Below are positions 25,986-32,712 of a DNA stretch of 32,712 nucleotides, piece by piece. Source of the stretch: Nitrospirota bacterium (GTDB lineage: Bacteria > Nitrospirota > RBG-16-64-22). Below the pieces are notes generated by a model that searched no databases, had not been told where the DNA came from, and saw only the letters and a program-made list of their open reading frames with translations. The stretch covers positions 1-32,712 of the forward strand of contig JACPZO010000035.1 in assembly GCA_016195465.1 (NCBI GenBank), read 5' to 3'. Both the position numbers and the translations under genes were made by a program. Every line of letters begins with the position of its first letter. Positions within the stretch are counted from its first letter, which is position 1.

Positions 25986-28580
25986 TCAGGCGGACTTGAA
26001 CAGGTCCGGGGACGGCCTTCCGACGTGGTATCCCTGGGCGAAATCGATGCCGATGAGCTTGACGGCGTTCAATGTGTCCTCGTCCTCGACGTGTTCCGCG
26101 ACGGTGCGGATGTCGAATTCGCCGGCCAGCAGACAGATGCTCTTGACGAGAGCCATATCCCTGCGATCCCGAAGCATGTTTCGGATGAATTCACCCTCGA
26201 TCTTTACAAAATCGATCGGAAATCTTTTCAGGTAGTGGAACGTCGAAAAACCCGAACCGAAATCGTCGATGGCGAACTTGAACCCCTCGCCCTTGAGATT
26301 GCGGACGAACTTTTCAAGCGTTGACAAGTTCTTAACGGTTTCCCGTTCCGTCATTTCGAAGACCACCTTGGCGTGGTCGATTTTATATCTCCGTGTCAGG
26401 TCCAGGATCTGCGGCACGAATTCCTTCAGGATCAACAGCTTCGGCGACAGGTTGATGAAAAGGGTCCCGTTGTACCCCTCCGTCGCGGCCCGTTCGAAGA
26501 TGTGTTCCATCATGATGTAATCGAGCTTGTTGATAACGCCCATTCTCTCCGCGATCTCGATGAATTCTTCGGCCTGAAGGACGGTCCGGTCCGTGGGCAT
26601 CCGGCTGACGGCTTCGTGGCCGTTCACCTCGCCCGTCTTCAGGTTAACGATAGGCTCGTAGTAGGGGATGATGGTTTTTTCCTCCAGGGCCTGCAGGAGG
26701 ATGCGCGTTTTCTCTCCTATGCTCTTAAAGACCGCCATGATGTCGTTTTCGTTCGGGACCATCATCCTATTCTTCCCTTCCGCCTTTGCGCGATAAGCCA
26801 TGTTGTCCGCAAAGAGGACGAGATCCTTACCCGAGGCGGCGTGATCCGGGAAGACGGCCAAGCCGATCGAGACGGTGATCCTGATCGTTGTCCCGTCGGG
26901 TGCGGTGATCAACGGAGCGTTCAAGGCCTCCAGTATCCTGCTCCCGACGGAAAAAGCCTGCTCCTCATCGGCTTCCGGGAGAACGATCGCGAACTCGTCT
27001 CCGCCGTACCGGGCGAATACGTCGCCTTTCCGGAGCGATTCCCGCGCCTTCTCGGCAAGGGCGACGAGACACCGGTCGCCGAGTACGTGGCCGTGGGTAT
27101 CGTTGATCATCTTGAAGTTGTCGATGTCGATCATTAGGAGCGAGAACTTGTAGGCGTGCCTCTCGGCACGACTGATCTCGTAGCCGATCAGTTCCCAGAA
27201 CAGTCGTTGATTGTAAAGCCCCGTGAGGCCGTCTCTGGTGGCGAAGAACTCGAGGTCGATCGTGTACTTGGAAATGGCCCTGATCGAGCCGACCACGTTG
27301 AGCAACGTCGTCAGGATGCCTTCGATCGCCAGCGAGCGGATGGGATCCTGCGCCGCATCGGACTGAATTCCGATTCCCACGATTCCCCCGATTTGAGGAA
27401 GATCGAGAATCAGGGTCCTCGTCTGAATGGCGAAGGCCGCCTCGCTCACGTCCAGGACCGCCTGGGAGGGGTCGGCGACATTGTGCGAAACGGCCGCCCC
27501 GATGCTGCGCCCGGTGTCGGGGGCATCCTTTTCGATCCGCCGCCGGATCATTCTCTCGCCGCGTTCCCTTGCCGCCGGAGACGGTGTTCCCCTCCAGAAT
27601 ATTTCAAGGGCATACTCCCCCTCTCCAAGGCAAAAGATCGAAAAGAGCGCATCCGCCGCCATCACTCTATTGACTTCCACCAGAATGCGCCCTACGTGCT
27701 CTTTCCAGTCCCTCACGGCCTCCGAGGTGATGACGAATTTCTCCAAGAGGCGTATTTCGAACTCGAGGATATCCTTGTCGATGGCGACGTGTCTCATCTT
27801 CGCAACGAGCACCTCGAACTCCGCGAAGAGGCGGTTGTATTCGGAGAACCCGAGGGCGACGCCCTTCATCTCGAGACGGGTCAGGTCGGCGACGCTGTTG
27901 ATCTGAGCGATCTGTTCGTGGAGGAGGCGAGTCGATCTGTTGATTCGGGAGTTGACGAAGCGCGTGACCAGGAACGCCATGGCGATTGGAATCGGGGAGA
28001 GGCTCAGGAAGAAGAATCTGAATCCCCGGCTCGCCTTGCCGACGACGGGTGCCAAGTCCTGGACGATCGTGATGAGGCCCAGCGTGTCCCCGGCCGTCGC
28101 GTTGGTGTGGCAGGACAAGCAGGGGCCCAGGGCCTTAAGGGGGTAATGGTTACGCACGGCGTGGTCGTTCCATTTGCGGACGGTGTTCCCCGTCCGGAAC
28201 GCGGTCTCGGCGTCGGCGTCCATCGCCTGCTGGGGAATCTTTCCGAAGAGCTCTTCGACGATCTCTCCGCGGTGAATCTCCACGGTGAAGGGCGCCGCCT
28301 CGTCAACGCTCTGGTGCGACGAGATGAAATCGAGAAGATCGGCCCGGGTCCAGCCCTTTTTCATGACCTGATACATGGAGTTGAGAATCTGCCGGGATAC
28401 GGTGTCGGAAAGTTCAAGAGCGTGCGCCTCGATGGCGCGCTCATAAACGGTGGACGTCACAACATACGCCGAGTAAAAGCTGACGAAGGAAACCGCCAAC
28501 GTTGCCAGGCAAACAAACGACCTCATGGCCATTTGCCTCGGCGGTTGCGGTGCCCGATCGGTTCCGATGCCAAATCTCAT
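25986..28580 (-). CDS. Sensor diguanylate cyclase/phosphodiesterase: N-terminal TM plus single-heme (CLSCH) periplasmic domain, GGDEF and EAL domains
   Basis: TM helix VCLATLAVSFVSFYSAYVV; LGPCLSCHTNATAGDTLG; second TM; RKGDVFARYGGDEFAIVLPEAD; YYEPIVNLKTGEVNGHEAVSRM, FINLSP, EMTERE, IDDFGSGFS, VKIEGEF, AEHVED. Confidence 0.95.
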   Translation of the reverse strand: MRFGIGTDRAPQPPRQMAMRSFVCLATLAVSFVSFYSAYVVTSTVYERAIEAHALELSDTVSRQILNSMYQVMKKGWTRADLLDFISSHQSVDEAAPFTVEIHRGEIVEELFGKIPQQAMDADAETAFRTGNTVRKWNDHAVRNHYPLKALGPCLSCHTNATAGDTLGLITIVQDLAPVVGKASRGFRFFFLSLSPIPIAMAFLVTRFVNSRINRSTRLLHEQIAQINSVADLTRLEMKGVALGFSEYNRLFAEFEVLVAKMRHVAIDKDILEFEIRLLEKFVITSEAVRDWKEHVGRILVEVNRVMAADALFSIFCLGEGEYALEIFWRGTPSPAARERGERMIRRRIEKDAPDTGRSIGAAVSHNVADPSQAVLDVSEAAFAIQTRTLILDLPQIGGIVGIGIQSDAAQDPIRSLAIEGILTTLLNVVGSIRAISKYTIDLEFFATRDGLTGLYNQRLFWELIGYEISRAERHAYKFSLLMIDIDNFKMINDTHGHVLGDRCLVALAEKARESLRKGDVFARYGGDEFAIVLPEADEEQAFSVGSRILEALNAPLITAPDGTTIRITVSIGLAVFPDHAASGKDLVLFADNMAYRAKAEGKNRMMVPNENDIMAVFKSIGEKTRILLQALEEKTIIPYYEPIVNLKTGEVNGHEAVSRMPTDRTVLQAEEFIEIAERMGVINKLDYIMMEHIFERAATEGYNGTLFINLSPKLLILKEFVPQILDLTRRYKIDHAKVVFEMTERETVKNLSTLEKFVRNLKGEGFKFAIDDFGSGFSTFHYLKRFPIDFVKIEGEFIRNMLRDRRDMALVKSICLLAGEFDIRTVAEHVEDEDTLNAVKLIGIDFAQGYHVGRPSPDLFKSA

Positions 28581-29493
28581 CGTTTGTCCGCGCGTGGAGA
28601 GGCCGGTCCGCTCGGTCTCGATTCAACTGCCGGTTCAATGGCCGCCAGGAGATCGTCCGGCCCAGCCGTCATCCGTAGCATTGTGTTATTCGGAAGAAGA
28701 TGCGATTCCGATCGGTTCGAGAGGCGTGATAGACCGATCCGGGGGGAGCCCAGGCGCCCGCGCCACCCGATCGGGCCGAAAGGCGCTTGCGCCTGGTAGA
28801 CTACCTGTTAACAATTTACCAAGGAAACGCGAACGAGTCAATCGCGGTTCCATGTGCGAATCCCAGGAAATCTATTTAATCTTCTTATCGAAATCCCCTC
28901 GGTTTCTTATAAGGCGTTCGTCCAGATGACCCTCCGCAAGATCCCCAAGGAGGAGTATGGGAGACTCCTTCATCCGTTGCGTCAAATTCCGGCAGATCCG
29001 TGGGGATGGGAAGAACCGCTCAAAAGGAGAAATACGACCTCCGGCGCCGCTGGTTCGGGCGGCAGCGGGTTGACCGGAACCCGCGAAACCAAGGGAGACG
29101 CCATACGAAGCCGGCGTGTAAGGCGGGGTCCTCGGGAGATCTCGCGCAATGGGTTTACAAACCGGATTTGCGAGGTTGACGCACATAGGGTATCATGTAT
29201 TCGCAGTCAGGCAGAGACGAGAATCGGAGGAAGAAAAGGCCGTTTCTCGACCGGTGACAAGGTGGAGCCGGCCCCTTCGCATCCCCACTCGGTTGCGTTC
29301 GATTTTTCGGGGTGTCTTCATGAACCGCGCAGTGCGCCACAATCCCGACCCCGATCTCTTCATCCGCATTGAGGGAGTCTCTGAGTGGACGGAGGTCAGC
29401 CCGCAGGTATTCAGCACTCCGCGAGCGTGCGTTTCATGACCGATCCCGTGTCCCGGCATTGTCCTTTTCCGCCGCGCTTCCGTTAGTCGTCCC

Positions 29494-31722
29494 ATGAGTC
29501 TCGCCGATTCGGCCGCCACGCCGCGCATCGCCGAAGTCGCCATCGGTCAGCGGGTGGACAAGCTGTTTCACTACGCCGTGCCGCCCCGCCTGGCCGCGAG
29601 CCTGCATCCCGGCCACCGCGTCGTCGTTCCGTTCGGCAAGGGCCGCCGCGTCGGGTTCGTCGTGGCGCTCGTCCGCGAGGCCGGCGTCCCCGTCCTGAAG
29701 GAGATCGAATCGGCGCCGGACGAGCAGGCCGTCGTCTCCGAAGACCTCCTCGATCTCGCCCGCTGGGTGGCCGACTACTACGCCGCCCCGCTGGGCCTCG
29801 TTCTCCGGACCATCCTCCCTCCCGGTTTCTCCGACCCGGAAAAGGCCTTCGCGAAAGAGAAACGGGAGATTCGAGTCGCCCTTGTCGGCAACCCTTCCGC
29901 GGCGCGGATGAGGCTCACGGCGAAGCAGGAAGCCGTCCTCGACCTCCTCCAGGATTTCGGCGGGGAGATGCCGCTCGCGGCCCTCCGCGCCGCGGGCGCG
30001 TCGGCCGCTGCCGCGTCCGCTCTCGAGAAGAAGGGACTCGTGGCGTTCAGGAAGGGGGAGGCCGCCCGCCCCGCGCACCCGGATACGGGCGAGCGGGAGG
30101 GGGCGATCGTCCTCTCGGAGGCGCAAACGAGGGCCGTCGCGGCGATCGGCGAGGCCGTTCGCGGCGGAACGTTCGCTCCGTTCCTTCTCCACGGCGTCAC
30201 GGGGAGCGGAAAGACGGAGGTCTATCTTCGCCTCATCCAGGAACTCGTCCGGGAGGGGGGCGGGGCGCTCGTCCTCGTCCCGGAGATCGCGCTCACGCCC
30301 CAGCTCATCGGCCGGTTCGTCCGGCGGCTCGGGGACGCCGTGGCCGTCCTCCATTCCGGCCTCACGGACGCGGAGCGGCGGGACCAGTGGAAGCGGCTCC
30401 GGTCGGGGGAGGCGCGCGTGGCCGTGGGCGTGCGGTCGGCCGTCTTCGCCCCCGTGGAGAGCCTGAGGCTCCTCGTCGTGGACGAGGAGCACGATCCGTC
30501 CTACAGGCAGGACGAAGGCGTCCGGTATCACGCCCGGGACGTGGCCGTGATGCGGGCCAAGCGGGCGGGGATCCCCGCCATCCTCGGAACGGCGACGCCT
30601 TCCCTCGAGACGTTCCACAACGCCCGCGAAGGCCGCTACCGGACCCTCGATCTTCCCGAGCGGGCCGGGGGGGCTGTTTTTCCGACCGTCCGAATCGTGG
30701 ATTTGAGGAGCGCAAAGTCGGGCAACCGGTTCCTCTCCCCGGACCTCCTCTCGGCCGTCGAAGAGAGACTCGCGAGAAGCGAGCAGTCTCTTCTCTTCCT
30801 GAACAGGCGCGGCTGGGCCTCCTTCCTCCTCTGCCGCGAGTGCGGCGCGACGCTCTCGTGCGATCATTGCAGTGTCACGCTCACTGTCCACAAGGGGGAC
30901 AGATCCGCCCGGTGCCACTACTGCGGCCACACCCGCCCTCTCCCCGAAATCTGCCCAAGTTGCGGCGGGACGCGCATGGCCCCGCTCGGCGTGGGGACGG
31001 AACAGATTGAGGAAGAGCTGAAGGCGCGGTTCCCATCCGCCCGAGTGGCGCGGATGGACCGGGATACGATGGGGGAAAGGGGGGCGTACAGCGATCTTGT
31101 CCGCAGTCTCAATGAAGGGGACGTGGATATTCTCGTCGGGACGCAGATGGTCACGAAGGGGCACCACTTCCCGCGCGTGTCGCTCGTGGGCGTCGTCCTG
31201 GCCGAGGCGTCGCTCATGGTGCCGGATTTCAGGGCGACGGAGCGGACGTTCCACCTTCTCATGCAGGTGGCGGGCCGGGCCGGACGGGGAGAGGTGCCGG
31301 GAGAAGTCATCGTCCAGACATTCGTGCCCGAGCACCCGGTCCTCGCCTTCGTCCGGGAGCACGACTATGCGGGTTTCGCCGAGGCGGAGCTTTCCGCGAG
31401 ACGCGAGGTGCGCTATCCTCCCTTCGTCCGTCTCGTGCGCGTGTTGATCACGGGGGCGGACGAATTGCGAGTCTCCGCGGCCGCCGCAAGGGGCGCGGCC
31501 GCCATGCGGGACGCGAGCGGGAAAGACATCGATGTCCTCGGGCCGGCGCCCGCGCCCCTCGCGCGGCTAAAGGGGAAGTTCCGCTGGCACATCCTCCTTA
31601 AAGGCAAGGAACCCGGCCGGTTGAAGGACTTGGCTCGGCGCGGATCGCAGGCGATTCAACGGGCGCCGGCCGCTTCGTCGCTCGCGGTGCTGATCGACGT
31701 CGATCCCGTGGGACTCATGTAA
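29494..31722 (+). CDS. priA: Primosomal protein N' (PriA helicase)
   Basis: FLLHGVTGSGKTEVYLRLI, VPEIALTPQL, VVDEEHDPSYRQDEGVRYHARDVA, zinc-binding CRECGATLSCDHCSVTL...CHYCGHTRPLPEICPSCGG, GTQMVTKGHHFPRVSLVGV. Confidence 0.97.
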   Translation: MSLADSAATPRIAEVAIGQRVDKLFHYAVPPRLAASLHPGHRVVVPFGKGRRVGFVVALVREAGVPVLKEIESAPDEQAVVSEDLLDLARWVADYYAAPLGLVLRTILPPGFSDPEKAFAKEKREIRVALVGNPSAARMRLTAKQEAVLDLLQDFGGEMPLAALRAAGASAAAASALEKKGLVAFRKGEAARPAHPDTGEREGAIVLSEAQTRAVAAIGEAVRGGTFAPFLLHGVTGSGKTEVYLRLIQELVREGGGALVLVPEIALTPQLIGRFVRRLGDAVAVLHSGLTDAERRDQWKRLRSGEARVAVGVRSAVFAPVESLRLLVVDEEHDPSYRQDEGVRYHARDVAVMRAKRAGIPAILGTATPSLETFHNAREGRYRTLDLPERAGGAVFPTVRIVDLRSAKSGNRFLSPDLLSAVEERLARSEQSLLFLNRRGWASFLLCRECGATLSCDHCSVTLTVHKGDRSARCHYCGHTRPLPEICPSCGGTRMAPLGVGTEQIEEELKARFPSARVARMDRDTMGERGAYSDLVRSLNEGDVDILVGTQMVTKGHHFPRVSLVGVVLAEASLMVPDFRATERTFHLLMQVAGRAGRGEVPGEVIVQTFVPEHPVLAFVREHDYAGFAEAELSARREVRYPPFVRLVRVLITGADELRVSAAAARGAAAMRDASGKDIDVLGPAPAPLARLKGKFRWHILLKGKEPGRLKDLARRGSQAIQRAPAASSLAVLIDVDPVGLM

Positions 31723-31766
31723 GAGAACCCAACGTGGGCCGTTGACGGGCCGCGCGAGGGGGGAAA

Positions 31767-32207
31767 ATGAGACGGCAGAAGGACAGGCTGTGGACATGGC
31801 TCCTGGCGGAAGGACCGCCGCGGATCGACGAGAACGAGTGGGCGAGGCGCGGCGGCAAATGGATCGTCTTCGACAAGGCGGAGAGGATCCTCGATCTGGC
31901 GGAGAAGCTGGCTCCGCTAGTGGATTCCGGCGAGGTCGTGAGCGCCAAGTACTGGAACGGCGACCCGAGCGCCATCTGCGTCTACTCTCTGGATCGGGAT
32001 CGAGAGAAAACCTGGGGGATTCTGAGACGGCTGGGCGCCGGCGACAGCATCGTCTGGGAGTACGACTTCGCCTGGGACAAGAACATCCGCGAGCCCCTGG
32101 AGTTCCTCTTCTCCTGGTCCTCCAAGTTCCGAACGATCGTTCAAAGCTACGGCGTATTCGGGACGCTCAGATTGATCCGCGAGGTTCTCACCGGGGGCAA
32201 GGGCTGA
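31767..32207 (+). CDS. Conserved hypothetical protein (possibly DUF1917/phosphothreonine-lyase-like; tentative)
   Basis: Complete ORF MRRQKDRLWTWLLAEGPPRIDENEWARRGGKWIVFDKAERILDLAEKLAPLVDSGEVVSAKYWNGDPSAICVYSLDRDREKTWGILRRLGAGDSIVWEYDFAWDKNI...; family assignment is from memory only. Confidence 0.65.
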   Translation: MRRQKDRLWTWLLAEGPPRIDENEWARRGGKWIVFDKAERILDLAEKLAPLVDSGEVVSAKYWNGDPSAICVYSLDRDREKTWGILRRLGAGDSIVWEYDFAWDKNIREPLEFLFSWSSKFRTIVQSYGVFGTLRLIREVLTGGKG

Positions 32208-32305
32208 GTGGTTCCGGGCGCAGGAACGCGCAGGATGTTGCGACCGTTGACCCGGGGGAGGGTTTCTGGTAGCTTTTCCTTAAAGCCGTCCAGACAGGCT
32301 GTCAG

Positions 32306-32594
32306 GCTCCATCCCCTCCAGGAGTCAGGAACGATGCGGTTACAGCCCCTCTCCCGGAACCACGCCCCGCCTTCGCGGGGTCCGCACAGGCTCTCGCGGA
32401 ACCGCGATCGTGCTCTTTTCCCCGGCCATCACCTGCCCTTGCAGGCCGGGCCATGCCTCAGGCGACCGAAACGGCGCCCCGGCCCTACGGTCGAAAGCCC
32501 GCAATCCTCGCTGGATCATTTCTCAGAATACGTCGCAGGAAACAATTCCCACAAAGTCCTGGCGAATAACTTAGCAAAACTAGCAACGTCCCCG
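32306..32594 (+). repeat. Dispersed element copy 2 (~289 bp), inverted relative to copy 1, with ~57-bp extra internal segment
   Basis: gctccatcccctccaggagtcaggaacgatgcggttacagcccctctcccggaaccacgccccgccttcgcggggtcc...acaaagtcctggcgaataacttagcaaaactagcaacgtcccc. Confidence 0.93.
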
Positions 32595-32645
32595 TCGGGC
32601 CCTCGTCCAGACAGGTAACAGTTTAGCCCTTTTGCAATAAATTTT

Positions 32646-32685
32646 GCCCGGATGTCGGGAAAGACCTTGACATCCGGGCTTTTTG
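32646..32685 (+). terminator. Intrinsic terminator
   Basis: gcccggatgtc-gggaaagacctt-gacatccgggc followed by ttttt; perfect 11-bp stem. Confidence 0.85.
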
Positions 32686-32712
32686 TGGTAAATTTATAAG
32701 AGTATAAAGGCT

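Noticed and set aside
27156-28799. 547-aa plus ORF antisense to the GGDEF-EAL gene
   Set aside because: No family motif; mirrors the well-supported minus CDS.
28854-29372. 172-aa plus ORF before priA as a gene
   Set aside because: No recognisable motif, poor composition and no clear SD; kept only as part of the intergenic observation.
29434-31362. 642-aa minus ORF antisense to priA
   Set aside because: Shadow ORF; priA motifs are unambiguous.

Overview
GC-rich bacterial chromosomal window. No rRNA, tRNA or CRISPR array was seen. All product names come from recognising motifs in the supplied translations; no searches were run. Left to right: 5'-truncated fused membrane/spermidine-synthase-like protein; transketolase; convergent molybdopterin oxidoreductase; two-domain PTPS fusion plus folE; 2[4Fe-4S] ferredoxin; rve-type transposase frameshifted by a 49-bp tandem duplication; dense small-palindrome/tandem-repeat region; coiled-coil membrane protein; futalosine menaquinone genes mqnX-like/mqnE/mqnC; ArnT-like glycosyltransferase convergent with an arnB-arnC-arnA(FT)-arnA(DH)-arnD operon in which ArnA is split; hicAB toxin-antitoxin; typA/bipA; VOC protein next to an attC-like palindrome; brnTA-like toxin-antitoxin; single-heme sensor GGDEF-EAL protein; priA; and a small conserved hypothetical. 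The most unusual signals are: (1) a PTPS tandem fusion whose catalytic residues look divided between the two domains; (2) an undescribed ~230-290 bp dispersed element in two inverted copies, each lying sense-oriented just after a gene, one flanked by a 12-bp direct repeat; (3) a promoter-terminator-SD arrangement in the typA leader; (4) the 49-bp frameshifting duplication in the transposase.
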